The notes beneath the pieces were generated by a model. The model did not search any database. It was not told where the DNA came from and saw only the letters and a program-made list of their open reading frames with translations. 64,000 nucleotides of DNA, taken from assembly GCA_028583605.1 (NCBI GenBank), contig CM053334.1, positions 25,997,226 through 26,061,225 of the forward strand. The letters run 5' to 3'. This stretch comes from Dastarcus helophoroides (lineage: Eukaryota; Arthropoda; Insecta; Coleoptera; Bothrideridae). Positions 1 through 10,900 of this stretch are shown one piece after another (the first letter of the stretch is position 1; every line of letters begins with the position of its first letter). A program made the position numbers and the translations under genes.

Positions 1-205
1 AAAAAATGTCACTTATTAGCTTTGAGTGAACCCCATAAATTTGGTCAGTGGTGTGTCCTGCTTTTTATTATCAAGAAACTAATTGAGAATATGCGGACTT
101 TTCAGATTTTAAAACCAAACCATTTTCAATTAATAATACTATTCTGCTTTCAACTAACTGCATTCAAAGAATAAGGGATACTACTTCCTTAAAATGAAGA
201 CAACC

Positions 206-387
206 TTACTTCATTTAGCAATTGAGAGATACAGTATGTCTTTGAAGATGATAGCTTGGCTGTCGAAGCGCGTTAGAGCAACCTTTGTCGTGTTTTCTAA
301 TCTTTCTTGGTTTCAGGGGACAAGTTTTGTGTTTCAATTTTTGAAGATTACCAAGGACCAGTCCATTCCACCAAAATTACTTCATTT
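206..387 (+). repeat. H2 repeat, single arm, with flanking target duplication
   Basis: This is a one-armed copy of the H2 family. It runs from a degraded hammerhead-like motif (about 241-282) to the family's outer end, a CCATTCCACC word at about 363-372. The 11-bp word TTACTTCATTT occurs on both sides (206-216 and 377-387) and reads as a target-site duplication. The ribozyme core is damaged: the first C of CUGANGA is T, and GAAAC reads GAAGC. The copy is transcribable but should not self-cleave. The family is defined by comparison with the copies at 12191, 28980, 54962, 56249 and 58426. Confidence 0.75.
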
Positions 388-548
388 TACAGATTCCCTC
401 CCGCAAATTTTGAATCAAAATTCAAAGTTTCAAGATTGAAATAGAAATTTCTAGACAAAGCTTGAATTTTGGATTTTAAAGTCAAAATATTGGAATAAAA
501 ATTAGACATTTTAATTTCAAATTGAAAAATTTTTGATAATAAAAATAT

Positions 549-593
<45 letters not shown>

Positions 594-1373
594 AAATTTA
601 AAATTTTGAGATCTCAAAATCTGCAAAATGAATTCAGGGTTAATTCAATATTTTGATTTTATAGTTCAAATTTCGAGAAAACTTTGAAATTTATAATGAA
701 AGTTTTCTGGAGTTAAATCTAAAGAAGGAATTTTGAGAGAAAAGTCCGAATTTTGGGAAAAACTTAAAAGTTGTACAAAAAATCGAGTTGTAACATGAAA
801 TTTTGGAATGAGATTAAAATTCCTAGTTTAAATTTTAAATTTCGAAAAGAACTTTAGAATTAAGGTCGAAATAATCATCAATCATTTTCTAGATTTCCAG
901 TTTTTAGTGGAAACTTCAGATTTAATTTATGAATTTTAAGAAAAAATTTATCAGTTCGAAAAAACTTGCAGTTTACATATTAATAAATTCCTAAAATTTT
1001 GAGCTTTCTTTGGAGCCTTTGAATTTATCATGAAATTTAGATTCTAAATCCTTTAAGGGTGCGTTTACACTAAACACTTTATTCCCTACATTTCTCTCTA
1101 ACATAAATTATATTTTTTCTCTGACGTAAGTGTCAACTATCCAGAGATAACCTATTTCCTCGCAGCTATGTAAATAAGTCTGCCGCCAGTAGACTTTTTT
1201 TGGGAATGGAAAATTGAGCATTTCTTACCAATCAGGATAGTTTCAGTGATGAATTCAGCGGCTGAGGAAGGTTGTCTGAGTTAAATACAATAATTTTTCC
1301 TTGTTATTAAAATATTGATTCTAATAAGTAAGTAATGATCAGATTAGGAAAATTTTATGAAACTAGGTAAAAT
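388..1373. other. AT-rich DNA without a gene; (TA)n at 558-587
   Basis: No coding signal was found. The stretch contains a perfect TA dinucleotide run of about 30 bp (558-587), followed by degenerate words of the AAATTTTGA / GTCGAAATT type up to about 1050. The rest, 1050-1373, is unremarkable AT-rich sequence. Confidence 0.6.
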
Positions 1374-1625
1374 AGAGTTACTCTTGACAAATGACCAATT
1401 AAATGTCATGTCAAAAACTAGATGAAAGTAAAGTCACGCCGAGGGCGTTTGTATCTCTGGATGTTGCGATGCACCCCGTGATACAAGCTTTGCCTCATCT
1501 ACGTGAAATTTGCAATTGCAATCTAGTTTTCATTAGATTCTAATGAAATTAGATTTTGATTGCATCGTAATAAACTTGTATATATTCGTATATACAATGC
1601 CTATTATCTCAACAGAGTTACTCTT
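1374..1625 (+). mobile_element. H1 element, internally deleted copy with 12-bp target duplication
   Basis: The element body (1386-1613, 228 bp) is the reverse complement of most of 28466-28666, differing at about six sites over the best-aligned 129 bp. Both sides carry AGAGTTACTCTT (1374-1385 and 1614-1625), a clear target-site duplication. Compared with the 459-bp copy at 28466, this one lacks nearly the whole palindromic hammerhead-bearing segment; only the outermost CAAATGACCAATTAA word of that arm remains (from about 1387). The far end carries a short AT palindrome around TATATTCGTATATA. It is therefore a hammerhead-less derivative, not an independent family. Confidence 0.85.
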
Positions 1626-2520
1626 TGCAAATGAATTTTACTTCAAAAAAATCTTTTATACCAAAACATTTTATCAAGTGCTGAGTGAGTTAATATCAAC
1701 TGATTCATATGCTATAAAAATTACATGTTCTTTATATCGCAACAGACACGTTTTTTAGTGCTATTTTCAAGTGATTGTAAATAAACATAAAAATAAGACA
1801 CATTATTGCAAAATTTTGTGGGTACATTCAATTCAAAGATTTATCAAAAACGCCTCATTTTTTACATAAATCGTAAGATGGGTCATAAAATGATATCATC
1901 TTTAAATTCATTAATTTATTAGATGATAAAACCACTATATTAAGAAACATTTAAATAAAATATGATAAGAATACGATAATTTTTGTAGTATCTTGGTAAA
2001 AAAGAACTTCGCTTATTTTACATTAATTAAGGTTTATTTTAATAAATTAATGATGCAATAGGATGTTATAAGGAACATTTTTTTTCGTCTAATAATTCTA
2101 TGACAGTTTCATAGAACATTCGGTGACCTTATGATAAACACTACCATCCTTGATGTCCCACCCAGTAACCCGCTAGCGCTTTATGAATCCATACTGCGCT
2201 AGAACGTGCAGAAAGAATTCAGTTTTGGCCAGAACACTTTAAAAATGCTACCATACTCTAACACAAATTTTACGTAGAGGTTTATAAAATAACACTCAAA
2301 AAGAAATGTAAAGCAACTCCATAAATGCACAAAATGGTACATTCTTTAACGGTGAAGTGTTCTCAGTGGCGCTGGGGAAGCACAACTTCCTTTAAAAATT
2401 TAGTCTGGTTAACTAAGAGGTCGCTAGTAGGAATTTTTTCTAGAAATTTTTACTTTTCTGTCTCAGAAATTTGTTCCTTTTTTGTTTTTCTCTTTCTCAA
2501 ATTACTTAGTTTCAACTAAA
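1626..2520. other. No recognisable feature
   Basis: AT-rich sequence with only short open frames and no protein motif. I see no terminal repeats or RNA gene here. Confidence 0.5.
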
Positions 2521-3570
2521 AATGTTTATTTCTTAGATGAAATTACAATTCTGTTTTCAAAATATCGCACCATAATCAAAAATTTTCAATTTTCTAAACA
2601 TTTAAATAGTCAAAATGTTATTGTTTTCTAGATTTTCCGAATTTGATTTTTTCAAGATTTAGATAATTTTCTCGAGGTATTAATTTTAAAATTCTCGACC
2701 TATTTCTCGAGTTTTTGTATTCAAATTTTTTCTCTCAAAATTTCAATTCTTGGCTTTAAACTTTTTTGTTTGTGTTAAGTTTTTGCCCCTCACATTTTGA
2801 TGTTAAAATTTCGACGTTAACATCAAAATTTCCACTATTTTCACAAAATTTCAGATTAAATCCGAAAAAATTTGAAGTTTTTAAGTGGGAATTTTACTAG
2901 AAAAATAGGAATAACTTTCAGTACTTCAAACTTGAAAATTAAGATTGGAATGTTCACAGTCGTTTTGAAATTGTTAAAGTTTTACAGGTATTTCCTAAAA
3001 TTTTCTGTTTTTTTGAACATTCTCTTTTTCAAAATATAAACCTTCAATTTTTCAATAAAATTTCAACAATTTTAACTTTTCAATGTAACATCGATTATTC
3101 GTTTCTAAATTTAAAATCTTAATAAAAATTATGTGTCTTAGTATATGTCTAAAAAAAGTGAGACGAAATTTCAAAGAAAAACTTCTCAAAATATGTCAAA
3201 TTTCGAGCTTCTAAACATTTTGAAGTTTTTGGCGACACTTTGAAAAAATAGTCGATTACAGTTTGAAATTAACTCAGTAGTTTTTTAATTATTACTTTTT
3301 TAATCAAAATTTGATGTAATGTCACAATTTAGGGAATGATTTGAGATTGGAAAGAAATATTTTTCTCGACAATTCCAAAGATATATTTTTCAGTAGTTGC
3401 TATTTTAATTTAAATTTTAAGCTCAAATTGAGAAACTTACGTTATTTTGAGAAAAAAGTAAAATCATTAAAAAAAAATAAAACATCGAGAAAGTTAAATT
3501 TAACAAAAGGAGGATGTTTGGAAAATGGTGAATTTGGAGAAAAGTTAGAAAAAACCGAATTTTGATTTTG
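2521..3570. repeat. Degenerate AT tract, first part
   Basis: This is low-complexity sequence in which words such as AAAATTTC, TTTCGA and TTTTGAA recur without a fixed period. To about 3130 the T-rich strand with TTTCGAC-like words is on +; after that the A-rich strand is on +. Open frames here (for example a lysine-rich one at 3341-3565) are composition artefacts. Confidence 0.6.
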
Positions 3571-3610
3571 ATGGACTGATCTTTGGTTATCTTCAAAAAT
3601 TGAAATACAA
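3571..3610 (-). repeat. H2 outer-end fragment
   Basis: About 40 bp match the outer end of the H2 family: a GGACTG word, TTTGGTTATCTTCAAAAATT and then GAAATACAA. The hammerhead part is absent and no target duplication was found, so this is a truncated relic. Confidence 0.6.
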
Positions 3611-4380
3611 TTAACCCTTATATACTAAGAATATTTACTTCGTGCATGATCAACCGCATCCAAACGAATTTTGAATAAAAAATCAACATTTCGGAAAAGA
3701 GTTATGAATTTCTAAAAAAAAGTCCTGAGTTTCTTAAAGAAAGTTAAATTTTGACCTAATATTTAAAACAAAGTCTTTGAAATTTAAAATTTGGATGAAG
3801 AAATAGGTCAAAATTTTAAAAAAATTGATTTAAAAAAAATAGATATTATTGAAAAAAGCATACTTTTTGAAAAAATTGCGAAATAAAAGAACTACGCTGG
3901 TTCCAGATATAAACAACAGTTGAAATTTTGAGAATAAAGTCGTAATTTAAAAGAGAACTAAATTTCCTAGAGAAACACAAATTTTGAGCAAAAAATGGGT
4001 TGAAATTAAAAATATGTTAATTTAATTCTAAACGAGTCAAAATTTTCAGAAAGTCGTCTTTAAAAAAGTAGAAATGTTTATAGAAATCAATATCTTGAGA
4101 AAGGAAAAAATTTTGAAAAAGAAAATTTTGAACAAAATAATCAAAATTTTGGTAAAAACATTATTTCTAAATGAAAAATGTCGTAATTTTCAAGAGAAAG
4201 TCAAATTTTGAGAAAATATAGCTAAATTTTTAAAAGAAATGGGAAATTTCAAAAAATACGACTTTTGAAATTGAAATTTCAAAAAGAAGGAAAATACTAG
4301 CGGTTGAATAATTGAATTTGATGTTAGAAATTATTTATAAAAAAATACAAATTTGGAGAATCAAGTTATGTCGAAATATA
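3611..4380. repeat. Degenerate AT tract, A-rich strand on +
   Basis: Recurring words of the type GTCGAAATTTT, TTTTGAGAAAA and AAAATTTTGA alternate with A runs. The spacing is irregular, roughly 15-40 bp. There is no coding content. Confidence 0.6.
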
Positions 4381-4894
4381 CAAGGCTCAAGTTAGGCTAA
4401 CACTAGACTACTGTTCTCATATTTGAAGTTCAGCCCCAAAACACACTTTAGCTCCCTTGGATTCAATTTAAAGAAGAGCGATTCGCCTAACTGATGACGA
4501 GAGTTTGACCGATGCTCTCGAAACACTAGAGCACAGGCGTATGGTTGGTGACTTGTCTCTTTTCTACAAGTACTAACATAGAAGATGCTCGCAGGAACTA
4601 ATAGGATTGATTCCCCCAAGTACAAGATTCTTGAGACATACAAGACAGTCGGAGACAGCAAATTCCTGTGCAGTCCAGCTTGACACGGTGAGAACTTCTG
4701 CCGACGGAGAATCTTTTTTATATAGAATTTCCAAGCTGTGGAATTCGTTACCAAAAGGAATTTTCCCTAATAGTACAACTTATCCTTGTTTAGAAAGGTG
4801 GCTCATCGCCATGTATACTTGTTCCCACATCCTACTTGCAGTGCTTTGAAGGCTTAATGAAGTTACTCTTTGAGAGTGGATTAACCTTTAAAAA
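4381..4894 (+). mobile_element. CR1/Jockey-like LINE, 3' fragment (copy L1)
   Basis: This 5'-truncated copy covers the C-terminal end of a non-LTR reverse transcriptase. Recognisable pieces are a degenerate LTLDYCSHI-like stretch, EHRRMVGDLSLFYKY, LRHTRQSETANSCAVQLDT and KLWNSLPKGIFP. It then runs through the 3' end, whose last word is GTGGATTAA. Several stops and frameshifts break the frame. The same 3' end appears in reverse at 23079, 36695, 37269, 58258 and 62593, which defines the family boundary. Confidence 0.85.
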
Positions 4895-6145
4895 AAATTC
4901 CAAAAAGTTAAATTTATTAAAAAGCCGAAATTATTAAAATAAATAAAATTTTTGGGATATACCTAGTATAAAATTTAGGAAAAAAGCACCTATTAGGAGA
5001 AAATTGAAGCTTACAAACGGTTTAACTTTTGTGAAAAAAATGTCGAATTTTGATATAAAATCGAAATTAAAAGAACATAAATTTTGGGAAATTTCAAAGA
5101 AAATGTACGAATTTCAAGAAAGGAGTCGAAATTTTACAGAGAAAATCATATTTTGAGCTGTATTTTGAAAATAAAGTCTAAAGGAAATCTGATTTTGGCA
5201 AAATATTAGCAATTTCGAGCCAAGCAGGAAAATCGAAAAAAAAAATGCAAAATGTCCTCCGTGAAGACTTTCACTCGGCAACATGAACTAAGAGAAGTAC
5301 CTTACCCTAACCCCTGGTGATTAAAAAGAAATTTTGTGATAAAAATCTAATTTTTGCAGAATTCAAACAGTCAAACTAAAAAACGTGCAAAATTTCAGGA
5401 AAAGCAGGGTTTTTTAGGAATATTACGAAATTTGGAAAAAAGAGAACCTAATTTTGAAAAAGAGTCATAATTTCAAGAAAAGTTTCAATTTTCTACAATA
5501 AAATCGAATTTTAATAAAAATTGGTAATAGCTCGGAAAAGCGCAATATTTGAGAATCAATTAGAAATTAAATAAAAAGTAAAAATTTTCGAAAAGAAACA
5601 ATTTTTGAAATTAAAGCAGAAAATTTCAGAACAATCAAATTTGGGGGAAAGTCAAAAGTTCAAAAGTAAACAGAACTTCTTAAACATATTGAGAAATTAA
5701 AGGGAAAGCATCCCGGGAAAAATGTCAAAATTTTGAAAACAGAGTTGCAATTAACAGTAGAATTTTGAGGCCAAAATCGAAAATTTTAAGAAGAAGGCGA
5801 ATTTTGAAAAAAAAATGCCGACGTTTTGATAAAAAGCCTAAATAGTATAGAATTATCGAGAATAGAAAATTTCCAGAAAAATTTAATTAAAAAAGGTGGA
5901 AATTTTCAGAAAAAGCAGATTTTTAAAGATATATTGCGAAATTTTCGAAAACAGTCGAAATGTCAAGACGAGTCGAGAATAAAGTTGAAATTTAAAAAAA
6001 TCTCGATTTTCCGAACAAAGTTTTTTGGGAATAAAGTCGAAATTTTAAAATAAATAATGTTAACAAAAGAGTTGAAATTTTCAAAAAGGACGAATTATGA
6101 AAATTGAAATTTTCAGAAAGTTCAATTTAGAAAATAGTCGACATT
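4895..6145. repeat. Degenerate AT tract, A-rich strand on +
   Basis: This is a continuation of the GTCGAAATTTT / TTTTGAAAAAA type of tract, interrupted by a less repetitive patch near 5250-5330. No gene was seen. Confidence 0.6.
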
Positions 6146-6146
6146 A

Positions 6147-6380
6147 TACAGGGTGTCCGAGCTTTAAATGCCTTAAATGAAACAGGTGGTAAAAAAAATA
6201 ATTTTAAGCAAAAAGTTTCCTATGAACATGCATCCGCACACAAAGTGCGCTTTTAGGTTGCATAAGGAAGGTACAACAGTTGGATCTAATAGTGTATTTC
6301 AAAGATATGAGTGTGCTGAAGTACAACAGGAATTGATAAACCGCATCCCGTTATACAAACTTTATATTTTCCTATATCCG
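6147..6380. mobile_element. Possible DNA-transposon end
   Basis: The word TATACAGGGTGTCC at 6146-6159 looks like the TA plus CAGGGTGT ends typical of some Tc1/mariner-type elements; the DD41D element at 59272 begins CAGGGTGTT. It is followed by about 200 bp of less repetitive sequence. No matching second end was found, so this is at most a fragment. Confidence 0.3.
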
Positions 6381-8317
6381 TATGACATACTGTTTTCCTG
6401 TTTTGTCCTCTATTTTTCTCCAGGATTGCGGATGATAAAAATCGACATTTCAAAATTAAAAGCGAAATTTTCATATAAGTTGCAACTTTATAAAGATTAT
6501 GAAATTTAGAAAATAAACTCAACATTTCTAAAAAAACCTTGACCTTTCAATATTTAAAATTTTGAGGATAAATTTAATTTTAATCACGAAAAATTTCTTC
6601 TTTGTTCATTTTTAAGTCAAAATTTCGAGAATAAACTAAGTAGATTCGAAATTCGAAGTACAAATCGAAATTCGAAGTACAAATCGAAATTTCAATTTTT
6701 GAATCAAAATTATGAGATAAAAAACCGGAGTTTTTAAATTAAAGTGATTAGAGATACTTGAAACTCCATGAAGAATGTTGTTGAGAAAATAAACTATATA
6801 AACATTTCTAAAAAAATCTTTCAATTTAATCTTGAAATCTTAATTTCAATATTTAAAATTTTGATGTGAAACAATTTTAATATCGAAATGTTTACACTTT
6901 ATTTGTGAACTCTAAATTTTGAGATTTGTTTAGAACTTTAAGATTAAAACTAAAAATTCAGACCTGCATTTTGAACTCGCAGTTTAAAACCGGACTTGTC
7001 AGCAAACAAATGTAGTTTTTCTTGGAAATTTTGAATCTAATTTTAAGATTTTAACTTTTTACTCAACATTTCCCAGTTAAATTCGATTTTATCCAAATCG
7101 ATATTAATCCAGCTTTATGCTCGTCACATACGACGAGAGTTGTTTTTCCATAAGATGATTTATATTGTGGCATTTTGCTAAAAAAAATCGAAAGTCCTTA
7201 AACCTTGAGCCGATGAGCCTTTTTATCAATATTTCATAATTGGGTAGACATATATCCTAATAATTGCGTATCAAATAAAGTCCAATAAAGCACATTTATT
7301 TCTATCAGTATGCAGATACAAAATGCATGCATTTTCCATTCTTAGTAATTGGAATTTTTCAAATGTTAATGTTAGTGTATCGCAGTTTTAATTAAATTTT
7401 ATATAGTCTGGACCAATCTCCGATATAATAAAATCATAATGTCTAAGCTATGTAGTTTGTAAATCTCTAATTACTATAAATTCATTCATTAATGCTTATC
7501 ACCGGGCATGTACAAAATCATTTTTAAAGTTCACAAGTTCAAGTGAATGCGTCGTAATTATGAAAAGTCTCAAATGAATAGTAAGTTGAATAATTAATTA
7601 GATAAAAGGGGTATTGAACTAAAATACACCATACTACAGTAGCTAAATACTATCACATTTGAGATCTTCCTAATTACTATTTTGATGTTGTTACAAACTT
7701 ATTTTTTTCCAGTTGCAACACTCTCGTGACTGCTTATGACTAACATTCGTTGATTCTTAAATCTGATTGGTTCAGATGAGGTAGTCTGGTAGGGGCGTTC
7801 CCAAAGGTTACAAAAGAAATGAAGAATATTTTGAAAGAAGTTATAACAAATAAAAAAAGGTTTAGCTATTCATGTTTAAGGATGTTACTGAGTGATAAAT
7901 AAATATTAATGACTAAGTCGGTGCTCCCCTACTTTGTAGACTGATTCACGTAAAAGGGGACATGTCAACATCCCAAATATTTTGATCATTTTGTGTCGAT
8001 TACTATTACTATTTTTTCTTTTTGTATAAAACTAAATCCTGTTTCATATACTAAACTGTGATGGTTTTACTAGATTATACAACGTTCCTCAGAACGTGGG
8101 ATAACCTAAATATATCCTAAGGATACCCGTATTATCTCGTGGCACACCCATTAATAATAAACCTTTTAGAAGAATAAAAAGTTTCATTAAAATCAAAAGC
8201 GCCTAATATATTTAGGAAGATTTGAAATCAAACATTGATAGAATTTGCAACTTCATCTACCCTAAATAACTGGAAATTGACCTTAAGCTATGCAATTTTT
8301 CGTGATGTGTGCTATAT
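6381..8317. other. AT-rich stretch with no gene seen
   Basis: From 6381 to about 7080 the degenerate AT words continue, with a short direct repeat of AAATCGAAATTCGAAGTAC-like units near 6648-6690. From 7081 to 8317 the sequence is ordinary AT-rich DNA with no coding motif, TIR pair or RNA gene that I could recognise. Confidence 0.5.
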
Positions 8318-8755
8318 ATATTTCTTCTCCTTCTTCTTCTTTTTCTTCTTTTTCTTTTTCTTCTTCTATTATAAGTCGAAACCTGTTTTTCTTCACGCTT
8401 ATGGCGCCTCAATGGAGGTAGAGATCCAACTTGCTTTCCATCTTTTTAGAGGTCTTCTAGGGTCTCTTTTCCCAGCTGGTCTTTGATCTCTCGCTATTCT
8501 TATCAATCTGCCATCTTTCGCTTTTCCGCTTTTTGAACATATTCATTCCATTCTGTTCTTGTTGCTCCAGCGAATCTTACTACGTCTCTAATTCTGCAGT
8601 CTTCTCTCACGACTTGGTTTCTTAATCTATCTCTTCTTATTTTCCCCAGTATGGTTCTGAGAGTGTTCATTTCAGTCGTTCAACATACTGATAAGTTTTG
8701 ACGTCTCTTTACTATTCACCAATGTTCCAGTTCCGACTCCATGACGATAATTCGT
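8318..8755 (-). pseudogene. RTE-type LINE reverse transcriptase tail, with GAA-rich 3' tail
   Basis: Read on the minus strand, this encodes the C-terminal end of an endonuclease/reverse transcriptase LINE. It contains TEMNTLRTILGKIRRDRLRN, a variable linker, then IRIARDQRPAGKRDPRRPLK and RWKASW. This arrangement (MRALRRI..TRRDRIRN then ARDERP..RPPKRW) is typical of RTE-like families in arthropods. Frame breaks occur before TTEMN and after KRKMAD. The coding end is followed by a purine tail of GAA/AAG units, seen on + as the TTC/TTTTC run at 8318-8370. It is 5' truncated. Confidence 0.75.
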
Positions 8756-8769
8756 CAATTACTTTCAGG

Positions 8770-9776
8770 CAATGAGAATGCAGATTCTCTTGTTGATTTA
8801 ACTGAAATGTGCCTTACATCGACTTATTTTTCTTTCAAAGGCAGCTTCTATAAACAAGTCCCCTGCACCCCAATGGGTTTTCCTTATCCCCAGTTGTAGC
8901 AAATATTCTCATGGAATCTTTTGAAAACACTGCGTTGGAAACTGCGGATTTAAAACCCAAGGTCTGGCTTCGTTATGTAGATGACACATTTATTTTATGG
9001 CCACATGGCAAGGATTCACTAAATTTATTTTTGGAACACCTAAACAGTTTACATTCTTCCATTAGCTTCATGATGAAAATCGAAAACAACGATTCTCTTC
9101 CTTTTCTTGACGTACTGGTCACCCGTTTACCAAACGGTTGGGTTTTTCATTCCGTTTATCGAAAACCCACCCATACTAACCGTTATTTGCATGCAGAGTC
9201 CCATCATCACCCTTCCCAAAAAGGTTCTGTCATAAATTCACTGGTTTTACGAGCTGTAGCAATTTCACAACCGTTAAATCTTTTAAACGAGTTGAACAAA
9301 ATTCGTTTCAACCTCCGCAACAATGGTTACAAATCGCACGACATTGAAATTGTCGTTAAACGACATCTTCACCCTACCCCTCGTCCTTCACAAAATTCAA
9401 TAATTTCTTCTAAAGCCTTTCTTCCTTATGTTCACGGAGTAACAAATGAAATCGGAAAATTATTGAGAAAACGCAACATTAAACCCATTTTTTATCATAC
9501 TCAAAGATCCAACAGCTCCTCCCATCTCTCAAAGATAAAATTTCATCCTTTTGTTCTAATGTTGTGTACAGGGTACAGATGTCTTAGGTCGGGTTTATTT
9601 TCGCAGTCAGCCATTGCGGAACATCAACATGAGACCGGACATAGGATTCTCTTTGATAATATTTTAATTATAGCCAATAATCCCAATTACTATAATAGGA
9701 TACGCGAGGCCATTGAATACCACAAAATCCCTAAAAACATCAACAGAGACGACGGTTACATGCTTTCCTCCATTTG
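8770..9776 (+). pseudogene. Penelope-like reverse transcriptase with incomplete endonuclease domain
   Basis: The long open frame begins at 8911, but homology extends upstream (LVDLTEMCLTSTYFSFKGSF, then CTPMGF). Reaching the main frame needs a one-base shift near 8880-8890, where the usual MGSPLSP..AN motif lies. Visible motifs are RYVDDTF (catalytic YVDD), DSLPFLDVLV and VYRKPTHTNRYLH, all typical of Penelope RTs. Near the C-terminus, SAIAEHQHETGH and ILFDN match the second half of the GIY-YIG domain. The GIY...YIG core and the C-rich segment before it are missing, replaced by LMLCTGYRCLRSGLF. The copy would lack nuclease activity. Confidence 0.85.
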
Positions 9777-9854
9777 AAACCCAACCATCGGAAATCTTCG
9801 GGAGTGATCGCGCAGACAAAAGATATATAAAGTTTCCCTTTCTTTCTTTCCTGT

Positions 9855-9994
9855 CAGAAGTGTTTCTCCTCTGGTATGATGGACATACTGAGTTGGCGTG
9901 CTCTTCTGTCAAAACTTTCTTATCCTTTGTACCAATTTTCAATTCAGAAGAGTTTCGCCTCTGGTATGGTGGACATACTGAGTTACCGTGCTCT
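9855..9994 (+). repeat. Two-copy tandem repeat, 90-bp spacing
   Basis: A unit of about 50 bp starting CAGAAG and containing CTCTGGTATG..GGACATACTGAGTT occurs at 9855-9904 and again at 9945-9994. Each unit can fold a small GTATG/CATAC hairpin, kept in both copies even though the loop differs by one base (ATGGA, GTGGA). It lies downstream of the Penelope-like frame and probably belongs to the element's 3' region. Confidence 0.7.
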
Positions 9995-10073
9995 GAAGTT
10001 TTGAAATTGGCCTTTTCATTTTTGCATATTCCCTTGTATTTCCCTTTTTATTTATTGTTTCTTTTCTTTGTTC

Positions 10074-10112
10074 CTAAAGAAGCCCCCTACGATGGTGGGC
10101 AAAACGTCGTTT
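10074..10112 (+). ncRNA. Degraded hammerhead-like motif of the Penelope-like element
   Basis: The order CTAAAGA (10074-10080, one change from CUGANGA), a GCCC/GGGC stem II (10082-10085 with 10097-10100), AAAA where GAAA is expected, then a two-bp stem III (AC...GT around a GTC loop) followed by T reproduces the layout of short-stem-III hammerheads. Such ribozymes are established in Penelope-like elements. Two core guanines are changed, stem I is not convincing, and one extra base separates CUGANGA from stem II. I regard it as an inactive relic. Confidence 0.5.
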
Positions 10113-10497
10113 AGTAGTTCTTTGATACGGTCCAATCCCGTAGGAAGTATATCCTGTACCAACATTCGATATTTTGTAAATGGAAATTTAATGCTACGCT
10201 ATACAATCTTTAGTTATCTCTGCTTTATATTTCCTTCGATAATTTGAAGTGGATTTTTTTCCATTTCTATTCACTCGAACCTTTGGGTTTACATGCAAAA
10301 TTTCTTAGATAAATCAACAGAAAAAAAGTCGGAAGCTCTTAATTAAAAATCGAAACCTAAATATCGAGATAAAGGTCGAAACCTTGGAGTTAAAGTGGAA
10401 ACTAAAAAAAAGTTTCGGGATTGAACTTGAAACTTCAACCGAACACTGTAGATAGAAATTGACGCTCAGCTAAGCAATTTTCTCCCTATCATATGTA

Positions 10498-10766
10498 TGT
10501 GGGTTTCAGTTTTTTTTTTAGTTTAATTTCCAATCGTATTAGGTATTAATATTCTATAATTGTTTGTTGTCAGGGATATAATATTTGTTGTTTAATAACT
10601 ACTCTGTGTTTAATAATAAATAAGAAGACAAGGCAGACCAAATACGCGAAAAAGAACACTGTTTTTTTAGACGCTTAGCTGTATGATTTTTCTTTGTAAT
10701 AGCAAATACAAATTGATGAATAAAGAAATGCTTGATATTAAATTTCATTAATTAAGCATTCCTACA
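10498..10766 (+). repeat. 5' LTR
   Basis: The 269-bp repeat starts TGTGGGTTTC and ends ATTCCTACA. It matches 14444-14545 plus 15800-15955 throughout, for example GTTGTCAGGGATATAAT, TTTTTCTTTGTAATA and ATTAAGCATTCCTA. It contains an AATAAAG polyadenylation-like word near the end. Immediately downstream, TGGAGGGCTCAACGGGAG lies where a tRNA primer site would be, though I cannot assign a tRNA. Confidence 0.8.
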
Positions 10767-10791
10767 TTTTTGGAGGGCTCAACGGGAGTTA

Positions 10792-10900
10792 AACTGGAGA
10801 GAAGATAAACTAAACAGAAGATAAATTGGAGAGAAGATTAACTAGACAGAAGATAAGAGTCAAGAAGATCAAAATAAAGAAGATAAATAAACAAGATTTG
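10792..10900 (+). repeat. Short tandem repeat in the gypsy leader
   Basis: The words GGAGAGAAGAT and ACAGAAGATAA alternate for about 110 bp, giving two units of roughly 34 bp plus a partial unit. They lie between the 5' LTR and the gag remnant. Confidence 0.65.

Larger units (their letters stand above)
8763..10190 (+). mobile_element. Penelope-like retroelement, 5'-truncated
   Basis: This element contains the C-terminal part of a Penelope-type reverse transcriptase, a remnant of the downstream endonuclease domain, a two-copy tandem repeat and a degraded hammerhead-like motif near the 3' end. The 5' part, including the N-terminal RT motifs, is missing; the sequence abuts the RTE-type tail at about 8760. 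The 3' boundary is uncertain, and I place it just after the hammerhead-like segment. It is the only Penelope-type coding sequence I recognise in the window, which matters for the H1/H2 repeats. Confidence 0.8.

Noticed and set aside
1400..1470. CTAGATGAAAGTAAAGTC in the H1 body as a possible further ribozyme core
   Set aside because: No GAAAC partner and no stem II could be formed.
8320..8375. Polypyrimidine run as a splice-acceptor tract
   Set aside because: It is the reverse complement of the purine tail of the RTE-type LINE fragment.
9855..9994. The 90-bp tandem units looked at as possible minus-strand hammerheads (GAGGCGAAACTC)
   Set aside because: CTCAGTA stands where CUGANGA is required and stems do not form in the right order.
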